64,000 nt of DNA, taken from Bradyrhizobium sp. NDS-1 (lineage in GTDB: Bacteria; Pseudomonadota; Alphaproteobacteria; Rhizobiales; Xanthobacteraceae). The stretch covers positions 2,403,501-2,467,500 of the forward strand of contig NZ_CP136628.1 in assembly GCF_032918005.1 (NCBI RefSeq), given 5' to 3'. Under the pieces are notes generated by a model, which ran no database searches, had not been told where the DNA came from, and saw only the letters and a list, made by a program, of their open reading frames with translations. The translations under genes and the position numbers were made by a program. Below, piece by piece: positions 9,409-19,351 of this stretch (positions are counted from its first letter, which is position 1; every line of letters starts with the position of its first letter).

Positions 9409-10458
9409 CTACTTCGCAAGCCAAGCGGTAAAGCGCTGGCGGACTTCGTCGCTCTTCTCACTCCAAAAGATTGAATCTATCCGCAGAGCATTTTCCATAT
9501 GGTTATTCGGAAGGTGGGGCAGCACCGCCAGATTGACCAGCGCCATCGCGTCCTTGTTGGTCGGCCCGTAAGCAGTGTCGTTTGCCACCTCGGCTTGCGC
9601 CTGTGGCGAACTTGCGAACGCGATGAACTTGTAGGCATTGTCCAATCGCGGAGTTCCTTTGGGAATTACCCAAGCGTTCCCATTCAAAAGCGCGGCGTCC
9701 CACATGATCCCGAAATGCTTGCCGGAGTTTTTGACCGCATCATAGATTCGGCCATGCCAAGCGTCAGTCATGACGACCTGACCATCAGCCAGCAACTGCA
9801 TCGGCTGCGCGCCGGCCGTCCACCAAATGATGTCCTTCTTGATCGTGTCGAGCTTCTTGAAGGCGCGGTCGATTCCCTCTGGCGTGTTGAGCAATTTGTA
9901 GACGTCTTTGATAGGCACGCCGTCTGCGATCAGGGCCCACTCGAGAGGGGCACTCTTATATAAGCCTCTCTTACCCGGAAATTTCTTCAGATCAAAAAAA
10001 TCTGCGATCGTCTTCGGGCCGTTTGGCAGCTTGTCCTCGTCATAGACGACCACGGTGGCAGAGTCGATGACTGGAACGCCGCATGCCGTGTAGTTTCCCT
10101 CGAACTTGGTCCGGTCGAGGCTAAGCTCCTTCCAGTCGATTGTCTCGATCAAACCCTCTGCGCACAACTGCTGGATCTGCGACTCGCTGGCGTAGACCAC
10201 GTCCCAGCTCACTGTCTTGGTCTCGACCATGGCGCGGATCTTGGCGTTACCGTAATCGTACTCGGCTTCGTTGATCTTGATTCCGCTCACTTTCGAGAAT
10301 GGATCGAAGATGACCTTGCGAAGGACCCGCTGAAAGGAGCCACCCCCCGCCGTGATCGTGAGCTGATCGTCCGCAAGGGCCGGTTTTGTTGAAACGAACA
10401 TGCCCGCTGTCAGGCCGATGACGGCCAGCGTGCTCGCGATGGTCAGTGACATCCTCAT
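9409..10458 (-). CDS. Periplasmic ABC substrate-binding protein, PotD/PotF-like (paralogue 3)
   Basis: Binding protein of 349 residues, closest to paralogue 1 (shared FDPFSK, IRAMVETKTVSWDVV and FKKLDTIK). The signal peptide runs through TLAVIGLTAGMFVSTKPALA, with mature start DDQLTITAGGG. A GGGGGAG ribosome site precedes the start. Directly upstream on the same strand lies the decayed tail of a PotA-like ATPase (10555-10740), the same ATPase-then-binding-protein order as at 1988-4235. This copy therefore derives from a duplicated and inverted module that lost its ATPase. The SDR at 8433 may be cotranscribed. Confidence 0.9.
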   Translation of the reverse strand: MRMSLTIASTLAVIGLTAGMFVSTKPALADDQLTITAGGGSFQRVLRKVIFDPFSKVSGIKINEAEYDYGNAKIRAMVETKTVSWDVVYASESQIQQLCAEGLIETIDWKELSLDRTKFEGNYTACGVPVIDSATVVVYDEDKLPNGPKTIADFFDLKKFPGKRGLYKSAPLEWALIADGVPIKDVYKLLNTPEGIDRAFKKLDTIKKDIIWWTAGAQPMQLLADGQVVMTDAWHGRIYDAVKNSGKHFGIMWDAALLNGNAWVIPKGTPRLDNAYKFIAFASSPQAQAEVANDTAYGPTNKDAMALVNLAVLPHLPNNHMENALRIDSIFWSEKSDEVRQRFTAWLAK

Positions 10459-10554
10459 CGTCTATTCTCCCCCTTTATGCCGCCCTCGGATGAAGGCGGA
10501 GCTCCCGAAGACCAAGCCGACCCTGCTCAGGCGAAACGTGTCGTTCCCTTTCGC

Positions 10555-10740
10555 GCTTCGAGCGCGCGAAAGTACTCCATCTTTTAGCCGATGGTGATCA
10601 CGCGCGGGCTCCATCTGCACCGTGCATTCCGAATTGGACAGCTTGACCACAATTCATCATGACCATAGACCAAAACTAGCGCGCGCACGTCGTCGCTCAG
10701 ATAGACGCAACTCGCAGGTGGAGCTTATCGCTACGGCCCC
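10555..10740 (-). pseudogene. 3' remnant of PotA-like ATPase gene (TOBE domain)
   Basis: The translated minus strand aligns with the last ~60 residues of the ATPase at 1988: YLSDDVRALVLVYGHDEL against [18 protein letters not shown], then VKLSNSE against IKLPNSE, in slightly shifted frames. The nucleotide match continues to the end of the coding region, including ATCACCATCGG. Nothing of the ATP-binding domain remains. It lies just upstream of the paralogue 3 binding-protein gene, which explains that gene's orphan state. Confidence 0.7.
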
Positions 10741-11494
10741 GCGCTCAACCAATCGCCGAGCCGCGGCGACGTAGGCCGGCGCAAGCCCCGGACCACGTTC
10801 TCAACCCAAGCTCCCGCGACAGCTTCTGCAATAACCGGAAAGTTGAAGGTAGACGGATTCAATAAAGAGCCCTGGCGCGGCGGTGGAGGCGGGGCGCCGG
10901 CTGGCACTCCTCGCTCCAGGTTGAGAATTCCAATCGACCGTCCGCTCTGCGATGCCACGGCGAAAAGATATCTAGAATCGAGGTTGGTATTCTCCAAATT
11001 AACCGATCTAAGTCGAGAAATTCTGCGCCAGCACTGAAGAGAGGAACTGTTTTATGCGCGGGACCCGATACCTATTCTCTTGTTGTGCTGCGCCTCAAGG
11101 TTCGTCAGCTCGCATCGCAAGGCTATCATCCCCGCCACTTTGAACGAAGCTCATGGCGGATTGCTCGCAGAGGTCTGAGTTTGCCAAGTTACAAAGACCT
11201 TCGCATTTTGCCAGTAACTTGCAGGATTTCGTATACGCGAAGCCCACCTCGGCGAACTTCACCTCCTGGGAGGCTATATCGTATCTTTGGAACCCCGAGT
11301 CTGTGCGGCGGCGAACTATTCGCGAGTTTGCGCTCCAGCCATCGGAAGACGCAGTCGTGGGAACTCGAGAAGCTTTCGATCTCGCGTAGCGGGAGGCGCT
11401 CATACCTGCTTGACCGTGAGCAACTACGAGGGTTCTGCTCGCCACTACGCCTGCCGGCTCATCAGGGAAAGACTTGCAGTCGGCGGCGTCGACG
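10741..11494. other. Non-coding or decayed stretch
   Basis: Short frames on both strands but no recognisable family. One plus-strand frame around 11153-11389 contains aromatic-rich sequence with no assignable function. Confidence 0.35.
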
Positions 11495-11910
11495 AAGAGC
11501 TGCAGGCGCTGCTCAATGCGCCACACGCGAGTACGATGTCCGGCATTCGAGGCCAGGCCATGCTGCATCTGGCTTGCTGCAGGATTACGCGTGTCGGAGC
11601 TGGTCGGTCTCCGGCTCGATCAGATCGACCGCCAGACGTTGTCCAGCGTGCACGTCATGGTAAAGGGACGTCGCGAGCGAGTCCTGCCGCTCTGGAACGA
11701 AACGGCGACCGCGGTGAAGGCTTGGTTCAGAGTGCGCCCTGCCAGTGCTGCTCCTGAGCTGTTCCTCAGCGCACGAGCACAGGCCACGACGCGCTCGGGC
11801 TTCGAGTGCATCCTCGCCAAGCACGTCGCCGCAGCCTCGCGCGCTGCGCCGACGATCGCCGGCAAGGGCGTCAGTCCACACGTCATGCGACATTACCTGC
11901 TATCTTCGGC
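11495..11910 (+). pseudogene. Truncated RIT-type tyrosine recombinase (ritC-like)
   Basis: Nucleotide and protein similarity to the third recombinase of the RIT element at 35019-36030, from DEELQALLNAPHAS through LRVSELVGLRLDQIDRQT, KGRRERVLPLW and GFECILAKHVAAASRAAPTIAGKGVSPHVMRH. Both ends are missing: the N-terminal domain, and everything after the HxxR region including the Tyr nucleophile. The frame changes at the same position as in the complete copy (LHLAC before, AGLRVSEL after). It is the remains of another RIT element. Confidence 0.8.
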
Positions 11911-12067
11911 CGCCTCGTGCATCACGCCCATCGTCTTGCGCTCGATGGGCCATCGATGCCAAGACGGCCAAGTCGGATACCATAGCACCGGGGCCGAGTG
12001 CCGCGGATACGACGGTCACGAAACCGCCGACGGGAGCGAAGAAATGAACAACGCTCCCTCCGGCCCT

Positions 12068-12372
12068 CCTATGCGCGATGGGCAAGCTCGCCCCGATCCA
12101 GCATCAGCGCTATGCCCACGCCAAGCAGTTCAAGTGCGCCAACCGGGTGCTAAAAAAGCTGCGCACCTGTCTCGGCCGCGTGATCGGCGACATCGCCGCA
12201 AGATCGACGATGACAGCGGGCTCGAGTGGCGTTCGCAAAGCTGCGGCCGCCGGCTCGTCTGTGTGCGCGAGCAGCAGCAACGTCAACGCGGGCCGAAGGT
12301 CTATTCCCTGCATGCCCCGGAAGCCGAATGCATCGGCAAGGGTAAGGACCATCGGCCTTACCATGGTGTAGG
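12068..12372 (+). pseudogene. IS5-family transposase remnant
   Basis: Broken frames encode pieces typical of rhizobial IS5-group transposases: QRYAHAKQFKCANRVLKKLR and LGRVIGDIA in one frame, then RQRGPKVYSLHAPEAECIGK in another. The order matches the middle of the transposase, but several frameshifts separate the parts and both ends are missing. Confidence 0.7.
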
Positions 12373-12373
12373 A

Positions 12374-12963
12374 GTGAGGCAGTTGTGCATGCCAATGGAG
12401 GGCTGCATGCAGTCGCCAAGCACAAGCACTCGCTCGCCGGTCTCAGGGGGCCTCGCCGAGCGGAGGCGTGTTTCGCGCAAGAGTTCTTTGGACAAGTCGC
12501 CCGACAACAAGACGTCTAATCTCTGCACGAAGGCAAAGCCCGTATTTGATGATGCCCGCACAGGAACGAAATCGTACTGTTTTCCTTCGATAGCGCTTCG
12601 TATTCGCAATCTCTGAAGAGCTCCTTTGGGCTGGGTCCCGACAGTGCCGTTGGGAAGCAGTCCTTCGGGCATGCCAGGAGCCAACTTGCGTATCCGCGGC
12701 ATCGCCACTTCGAGATCGACCCACGCGCCCTCGCAATCATTTTGACGTCTGATCGCCTCAGACACGCTGACGACGCTGCGCCCACCGGCGACCACGAGAG
12801 CCGGGCATTTCAACCGCCACACCATCTCTCTGCGACGCGCAGAAACCAAATGGTTGTCGGGTCCAGCAGCTCTCGCCATCCAGCCGATCGACGCGAGTAC
12901 GCGTTGACGCGCTCCTCTTTCCGATGATGCGGTGGCCCTATCGCACCGGTCAATGCCCTTCAT
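12374..12963 (-). CDS. Unrecognised open frame, possibly a gene remnant
   Basis: An open minus-strand frame of about 200 codons. The protein is basic, without a signal peptide or membrane segment, and contains CPALVVAGGRSVVSVSEAI and ERVLVLGDCMQPSIG, which look structured (beta-strand then Gly turn). I do not recognise the family. It ends beside the IS5 remnant, so it may be a truncated or chance frame rather than a living gene. Confidence 0.25.
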
Positions 12964-13188
12964 TTAGCATGCGCACGAAGGGCCCTGCTTTCGGGGTCCA
13001 TTGCGGCCCTTTAAACTTACGACGAGATAACACTTCACGTTTTGGACAATCCACGCAGAATTTCGGCGTTTCGACCGACTATATTACTTAAATGCAGTTT
13101 CCACGGCCCGGTACTATCTTTTGAGTTTTTAGGTCCTGTCTTGCCTTCCTTGGGAGGACAGGTTCAGTCAGCGGGGGACGAGGTGACA

Positions 13189-14079
13189 ATGATTTCCGAG
13201 GTGTTCATTACGTGCGCAGTCACTGGCAGCGGGGGGGCTGTGGATCTTAGCCCGCACGTGCCAGTTAGCCCGGAGGAGATCGCGCAATCGGCGATCGAGG
13301 CCGCGCGGTCAGGGGCGGCGGTGGTGCACATCCACGTGCGTGATCCGAAAACCCGGCGGGGCTCGCGAGACCCCGCTCTCTATCGGGAAGTGGTGCAGCG
13401 AATTCGGAAGTCGGATGTGAACCCGGTGATTAACCTAACGACTGGATTGGGCGGCGATCTTGTGCTGGGTGGGCCCGACGCTCCCCTTCCGCCGGATCCA
13501 TCTGGGACCGATATGGCGCCCGCGCTTGAACGGCTCGTGCACGTGGAAGAGCTGCGCCCTGAAATCTGCACGATCGACTGTGGGTCGATGAACTTCGGCG
13601 CCAAAGAATACGTCATGATCAACACTTACCCGACGCTGCGCAAGATGGCGGCGCGATTGCAGGAGCTCGACGTGCGTCCTGAGCTCGAGGTGTTCGATAC
13701 CGGTCATCTGTGGTTGGTGCGCGACCTGATCGAGGAGGGGCTGATCACTAAGCCGCTGATCCAGCTGTGCATGGGTATCCGCTATGGCGCGCCAGCCGAT
13801 CCAGCCACGCTGATGGCGATGGTGAACCAGATCCCGCCGGGTGCCGTCTACTCGGCCTTTTCGATAGGGCGGATGCAGCTTCCGTATGTCGCTATGGCGG
13901 CACTAGCCGGCGCAAACGTGCGAGTAGGATTGGAGGACAACCTATACCTGTCGCGCGGAAGGCTTGCGACCAACGCCGAACTCGTCGAGCGGTCGGTACA
14001 AATCCTCGAAAGTATCGGAGTGCGGGTGATGCGGCCGGACGAAGTGCGCGAGAAACTCGCGCTCAAAGCTTATGTCTGA
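13189..14079 (+). CDS. BKACE / 3-keto-5-aminohexanoate cleavage family enzyme (DUF849), copy 1
   Basis: Zinc-dependent beta-keto acid cleavage enzyme: condenses a beta-keto acid with acetyl-CoA to give acetoacetate and a new CoA ester. 296 residues, the normal length. Metal-ligand motif HIHVRDP near residue 46, the TTGLGGD loop and the C-terminal GLEDNLYLSRG are all visible. The start at 13189 follows GGGGGACGAGG; an in-frame extension to 13042 is unlikely because the second copy begins at the same residue. The next gene, a thioesterase, overlaps its end by 8 bases. BKACE plus thioesterase is known from carnitine degradation (dehydrocarnitine cleavage, then betainyl-CoA hydrolysis); that substrate is likely but inferred. 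Nearly identical to the gene at 48728 except at the 5' end. Confidence 0.92.
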   Translation: MISEVFITCAVTGSGGAVDLSPHVPVSPEEIAQSAIEAARSGAAVVHIHVRDPKTRRGSRDPALYREVVQRIRKSDVNPVINLTTGLGGDLVLGGPDAPLPPDPSGTDMAPALERLVHVEELRPEICTIDCGSMNFGAKEYVMINTYPTLRKMAARLQELDVRPELEVFDTGHLWLVRDLIEEGLITKPLIQLCMGIRYGAPADPATLMAMVNQIPPGAVYSAFSIGRMQLPYVAMAALAGANVRVGLEDNLYLSRGRLATNAELVERSVQILESIGVRVMRPDEVREKLALKAYV

Positions 14080-14563
14080 GGACATATCTCACAATTGCGG
14101 CTCTGGACCGCTGCGGATGCAGCCGTTAGAGATGCGGCATGACTGGCTTGACTACAACGGCCACGTCACTGAGTGCCGATATCTTCAGCTATGCGGCATG
14201 GCAACGGACAACGTCCTGAGTTACATCGGCATCGACAGCGGGTACCGGTCCAAATTCGGCAGTTACTACACGCTCGAGACGCACCTTTCCCATCTCCGGG
14301 AACTGCATGCTGGAGATCGCGTCGAGGTGCTCACGCAGGTCCTTGGCGCAGACGACAAGCGCCTTCACCTGTTTCATGTCATCACGCGGGAGGGTGAAGA
14401 GCCGGCGGCGACGGGCGAGCAGATGCTGATTCACGTCGATGCGAGCAGCGGACGCAGCGGACCGGCACAAGGAAGCGTGCGCGAGCGTCTCCTGGAGCTT
14501 ACGCGCTTACACGCGCAGCTGCCCCGTCCGCGCGGCGTCGGCGCAAGTATCCGGCTGCGGTGA
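14072..14563 (+). CDS. 4HBT-type thioesterase, betainyl-CoA thioesterase-like
   Basis: Hotdog-fold acyl-CoA thioesterase of 163 residues. The N-terminal MRHDWLDYNGHVTECRYLQL carries the conserved Asp-Tyr-Asn-Gly-His of the 4-hydroxybenzoyl-CoA thioesterase group; TLETHLSHLRELHAGDRVEV and the HVDASSGRSGPA tail also fit carnitine-cluster thioesterases. It starts inside the last codons of the BKACE gene (8-base overlap), so the two are translationally coupled. In carnitine catabolism this step hydrolyses betainyl-CoA to glycine betaine; the pairing supports that role but does not prove it. A decayed copy lies beside the second BKACE gene at 48600-48736. Confidence 0.85.
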   Translation: MSEDISHNCGSGPLRMQPLEMRHDWLDYNGHVTECRYLQLCGMATDNVLSYIGIDSGYRSKFGSYYTLETHLSHLRELHAGDRVEVLTQVLGADDKRLHLFHVITREGEEPAATGEQMLIHVDASSGRSGPAQGSVRERLLELTRLHAQLPRPRGVGASIRLR

Positions 14564-15751
14564 GCGCGACTTCACCAGTGCGCCTAGTGTTGCACTGGCA
14601 CAACTCGAACTTGGACGACCACGAGACACGTCTTCTCCTAGGTGTTAGCCGCCGGGTCGCTGTTCTGGACGTCGCAGAATTGTGATCTGCGCTTGGACTA
14701 GAACAAAGTGAGGAGAAATTGCCAGAAGGACCGTTACACGCACTATGGCCGGACCATGGGTGTCTCCTGCCTGCCGCGCTTTGGTCTTGCATGACAGCGA
14801 TAGGAGAGCCGACAGCAATTCACTAGACGCGCTCGTGCGCGGTCAAGTAGGACAAGCTATCCATGACATCTTCCACGTGTCTGACGCAACGATGCGTTCC
14901 CGCCTGGTCGGGGATCCAGACGTCGCCAACTATGGATCCGTGATCTTTCGCTTTCCTCGATCTGCGCGTCTCGAACGCTACCGAAGCGCAATCGCCAGAA
15001 CATCGAAAACGGCAGACGAGCTCCTTCGCAATAAACGGCGCGGTGGACTGGCCAGCGTACGGCGACCAGACAGCCAATTCGCGAGTACCGCTGCTTCACC
15101 CGAATAAGGACGCCAAGGCCGGCGTTGTGCCTTCGGCGGATGATCAAGAACCGCAGGTCGATATGGCCGAAGCGGCCGAGCGCGCACTTTTCCCACCAGC
15201 AGCAACACCATATACCGCCGACCGAGCTGGCCGCCAGCGTACAACCCCGGTTTCAGGGATATTTGGCATCTTAGCGGCGATACGATATAGCCCTTCCCCT
15301 TCGGGGCCTGAATGCCTGTCACGGTCGGAAGGCTTCTTGCGAAGGTCTGGCCGACAATCAGCGGGGGCGCCCACTTTGTCTTCGCCGCGAGGCGTCAGTG
15401 CATCGCCCGCCCCATGACCCTTCTCGCAGTGCAGATTCCGTCAGGATAGGGGAGGAGCGCCAAGTATGTCGGCGGTGTCTATTACACGCGCCACCGCCCT
15501 TCACACGCAATCGTTCCCGACTGCCGCGTAAACGTCTCCGCAATCGGTCACCGGCCACAATGAAAGGCGCTGTCGCCTGAATAGCTGGTGCCTCGATCTG
15601 ACATATAGATCGGAGCTCAGCTATGCACTTGAAAACAACGGCGCGTCCCGTGTTCTCTCTTTCGATGGTAGCTAAGTTCACGAGGTGCGTCTCATCGGCG
15701 AAATCTATCTGCGATCAGCACCGCATGCCGATCGCAGATAGTCAGTGACCG
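14564..15751. other. Long stretch without recognised genes
   Basis: Nearly 1.2 kb. The best open frame (14745-15107, plus strand) has no familiar motif. Other frames are short and Arg-rich. Treated as decayed DNA. Confidence 0.4.
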
Positions 15752-16531
15752 TTAGCGAGCACTCGCACCGAGGTCGACCGGTATGCAAGCGCCGTTGACT
15801 GCGGAAGCAGAGGGGCTCACAAGAAAGCCAACGGTCGCCGCGACCTCACGAACATCGATAAGACGATTGCCTGGTTGTTCCGCACGGAAGAGCGCGATAA
15901 CTTCGTCGGTGCCTATGCCTCGCTTTGCTGCCTGATCCTGCAGTTGCCCCTGCATTATGGCGGTATCCATCCAGCCGGGCGCGACAGCATTTACCGTAAG
16001 GCCGTACTTGGCCCCTTCCAACGCCGCAACGCGGAGGAGGCCGAGAACTCCGTGCTTTGCGGCAGTGTAGGCAGCTTTGTCGGATGCACCCCCGTGGCTC
16101 AAGGGCGATGCCGTGACCACAACGCGACCACCAGGGGATTTCGTCAGAGCCGGCCATGCCGCCTTCAATGCGAAGAATGGTCCGTCGAGCATTACAGCTC
16201 GAAGGCGATTCCATTCTGCGTCGGGAAATTGATCGAGCGGTGCCGTGAACTGACATCCAGCATTGAGCACAAGGATGTCGAGACGTCCCGCTATCGCAAG
16301 AACATGGGAAACCATGTCCCGATTTCCCTCCGCAGTGGAGAGATCCGCATGAAATGTATCCTCGCCGATGACATCCGCGCCATGTACCTCCGCCCCGCGT
16401 TCGCGCAGTTCGGCCACGATGGCCTTGCCGAGCCCTCCTATAGCTCCGGTTACCAGCGCGACTCGACCCTCAAGCGACCACCGACGCGCGTAGACCTGAT
16501 CGTCGTGTTGTTTGTAACTATCTTTGGACAT
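15752..16531 (-). CDS. Short-chain dehydrogenase/reductase (SDR)
   Basis: Classical SDR of 259 residues. After a polar N-terminal tail the cofactor motif TGAIGGLG appears, then LNAG in DILVLNAGCQ, Ser in VVVTASPLSHGG and the catalytic YTAAK. A long C-terminal helix region (VAPGWMDTAIMQG) and final VNGACIPVDLGAS are standard. The start has an AGGAGAG ribosome site 7 bases upstream. Resembles 3-hydroxyacyl or sugar-alcohol dehydrogenases; the substrate is unknown. It stands alone, convergent with the BKACE/thioesterase pair. Confidence 0.9.
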   Translation of the reverse strand: MSKDSYKQHDDQVYARRWSLEGRVALVTGAIGGLGKAIVAELRERGAEVHGADVIGEDTFHADLSTAEGNRDMVSHVLAIAGRLDILVLNAGCQFTAPLDQFPDAEWNRLRAVMLDGPFFALKAAWPALTKSPGGRVVVTASPLSHGGASDKAAYTAAKHGVLGLLRVAALEGAKYGLTVNAVAPGWMDTAIMQGQLQDQAAKRGIGTDEVIALFRAEQPGNRLIDVREVAATVGFLVSPSASAVNGACIPVDLGASAR

Positions 16532-17058
16532 TCGCTTCTCTCCTATCTAATTGCATTTCCTAATGCACGCCATCATCATTCAAGCGAGCCCCGTCCTACT
16601 GGATTGTCAAGGCGTTGCACCCGTACTCCGCGTGGCCGCACCCAACGTGATGGAACGCAGAGGGACAATGTTCAACTTCGCCGCGCCATGGACTCTCAGC
16701 AACAGCGTCACGAGGCGTCGACCCGACATGACATTGGCTGCGCGGTCACTGCGATGCGTCAACCAACGGCGCGGCAACTGTCGCTTATTGCGACAAGGCT
16801 CTGCAATTGCAGAGCGGCTGTGATGCAGTCCATCTCGCCGAGCACGAAGATATCTTGCTCGAGCCCCTCTGGTAGTCTCTGAGATGGCGGGCAAATCTAA
16901 ACTAGTCGAAGTCATCTAAACCGGCAGCCCCAACGAGCGCTGCCCCTTGGCAGTCGGCGTTCTAGCTCGAAAGGGCTCAAGATCGGCCATTTCACAAACG
17001 AATATATGCCTTACCCTGTGTCGAATCCTCCAAAGAATGCGCATCTACGGCAGAAATC
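16532..17058. other. Non-coding stretch
   Basis: About 530 bases with no recognised gene. It includes the upstream region of the SDR at 15752 and then apparent decayed DNA leading to a LysR-like fragment. Confidence 0.35.
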
Positions 17059-17307
17059 GTGCGCGAAATGACCTCAATACCGAGCTTCTCTGCGATTGCG
17101 CTATGGACGATACCACTTGCATGCCTTGCAGTGTTTCTGTTGGTCGCACGGGTAGGGCACGACGGGGTTTTGTACGACTATGCCGCAAGATGTTATCGGG
17201 AGCTGCGGGGTCTGCTTCCTGATGTGACGTTCGTGCGGAGCTATTGGCTGACTTCAAACGCGGACACCCACGATACGCGTGGGTTCAGGAAATTCATCGC
17301 TTTATAG
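17059..17307 (+). pseudogene. Probable C-terminal fragment of a LysR-type regulator
   Basis: One frame reads IPLACLAVFLL then RGLLPDVTFVRSYWLTSNAD and TRGFRKFIA. This matches in order the end of LysR-family effector-binding domains (a small hydrophobic strand, then the YWLxxHxD turn and a final helix). No helix-turn-helix part is found upstream. Assignment rests on pattern only and is moderate. Confidence 0.4.
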
Positions 17308-17689
17308 CAGTATCAGTGAAAGCAGCAGCTCGAATCTAACTTCGGATCGGATTGACAGAGCTGCGCTTGAGCGTCGGCAATGGCCCTCAATATTTGCAGG
17401 ACCAGCGTACCAGATAGGTCGGCCACAATGCTCGGGATGTGGCAAATTGCGCAAACGTGGCTGCCAACATCAAGAAAACAGCTTATTGCCGCTGGTTAAC
17501 CATGATCGGCTATGGCACCCAACCCCAAACGTGGCTGAGACCCGTCACGAGTTCTTGCGTCGATCAGCGGTGCGCGGCACGTGGTCGAGCGCATGAGAGA
17601 GTTCCAAGGAATCCAGCCACCCGTAACTTCAAATATGATGCCATGCTGCAGGGGAATGCGAAAGTCCGACCTAGGACGCAAACGCCGCG
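17308..17689. other. Non-coding stretch
   Basis: No recognisable gene in these 380 bases; short frames only. Confidence 0.3.
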
Positions 17690-18661
17690 CGCCGCAAGGT
17701 CAATCATCCGGTCGAGCGCGTTGCCGGCCGCGATAGCTTCGGCGAGGTCATTCGCGATCGCTTTACGCATCCCAAACAACGCGAGCCCGGCATCCTGATC
17801 GCTGGCCAGATGGGCACCGCGCACTCGGTCGGCACCATCGAGAAGCTGGCATAACGCCGCGAGCCGCGAGAGCAAGAAGTGCTACGGTCCCGACATCTTC
17901 GACATGAAAAGGCGGCAACTATCTGTCGCTCGAGGCGATCTGGCAGCTGGCCCATGCCTCCTTCGTCACGCCACTGCCGGTCACGGTGCTGTTCATGCCC
18001 GACGAGCAAGTCGGCACGCCTTCGACCCGCGACATCGTCGAGGCGGAAGCGAGACGCAACAAATGCGTGCTGGCGTCGCTCACAACGGCGTCAGCATCGG
18101 GCGCTATGCGTTCGCCCGTTTCAATCTCGTAGCCTCAGGGCGGCCAAGCCAGGCTGGCGCGACGCTCTCCTCTGGGGGCGGTCCGCGATACGGGAGATGG
18201 CGGGGCAGATTTCTCGCGATCGACGCGATGACGACCCAAGATTGCACCTTGTCGGTCGGCATCGTGCATGGTGGCCTGGGTCAATTGCGTCGCGACGACC
18301 CGCACTGGCAAAGCGCTTTCCATGGCCAAGCGTCAGGCCGATCTCGATCGTGGCGTCGAGAGGGGGCTGGCCCTATAGGGCACGACCAACGATGTCATCT
18401 TCGAAGTGATGCGCGGCGTCACGCGGCCGGTATGGGAGCCCAACGCCGGCACGATGGCGCTCTGCAGAAGGCGCTCGCGATCGCGCAGGCCCTTGGCGCT
18501 GAATTCCGCATGCCAGTGGCAATTTCACTGGCGCGCTTGGAGCCCCAACGCTTGACGGCCTGGGAATCCGTGGCGCCAATGCGCACACGCTAGACGAGCA
18601 TATCAATGTTGACTATCGAGCGCGGCAAGTTGATGGCAGGACTACTCGCGACCCTGGAGTG
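17690..18661 (+). pseudogene. M20 family peptidase (carboxypeptidase G2/ArgE type) pseudogene
   Basis: Reading across frames gives most of an M20 metallopeptidase: VERVAGRDSFGE, ILIAGQMGTAHSVGTIEKL, CYGPDIFDMK, NYLSLEAIWQLAHAS, VTVLFMPDEQVGTPSTRD, YAFARFNLVASGRPSQAGAT and finally NVDYRARQVDGRTTRDPGV-like sequence before a stop near 18661. At least four frameshifts and an in-frame stop interrupt it, and the metal-binding His of GHxD has become GQMG. It is a different subfamily from the intact M20D enzyme at 22226. Confidence 0.8.
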
Positions 18662-19351
18662 ACCAAGTGCAGGAACAGGCGTAATCGGACGTTGCATGAA
18701 TTCTAGCGCGGCTCACCAACATCTTTGTAAAGATATGCGCCGTTTGTTGATCGAAGCGCTGGCGGGACGCAATCGTCAGCGCGTCTCACTTCAAGCAATC
18801 TGCTGAAGAACCGGGAGGCCTTGATGCTTGCAGTTCACGGATCATGGCCGTCTGTTTCGTGCATCGCACCGGATAAGCGCGTGCCAGTGAGCCAGCGATG
18901 CGGAAGGTAACGGAACTTGTCTAGGTGTTTGGCTGATTTGGGCCGTCGCCTCGGGACGCTCCTATGCCAGCGAGGCGCCCTTCACTTTCTCCGCAGCAAT
19001 GTTGAGCGCCTCGCTGGAGGTGTTTCACGAGATCCCTTGGAACACCAGTTGATGGAGCAACTGAAGGCGATGATGCGGAGAAGGTGCTCACGAACGGAGA
19101 CCGCCATTGCGCTGACGAAATCATCACTGGCTCTCGGCTGACGCCCGGTCGATGTGCGAACCGCTTCTTTGTTAAATCTCTAGAGATCGCATTCGCGCCC
19201 GTGACACAACGTTCGCGAGATCGATCGTTAACTCTTATTTTGAGGCACGATCGCAGAAAAAATGCTCCGTAACTCGTTCTCCGGAGAAATTCGGCTCTCA
19301 AAGGAGGTATGTTAACGCCCCTTCTCAATCTGATATCGACGCGGGGTATCC
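18662..19351. other. Upstream region of the CmcJ-like gene; otherwise nothing recognised
   Basis: About 690 bases without a gene. Near the end is a strong AAGGAGG motif (19301-19307) directly before an ATG at 19309 that opens a frame of under 30 codons overlapping the next gene; it may be chance or a leader peptide. Confidence 0.35.
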
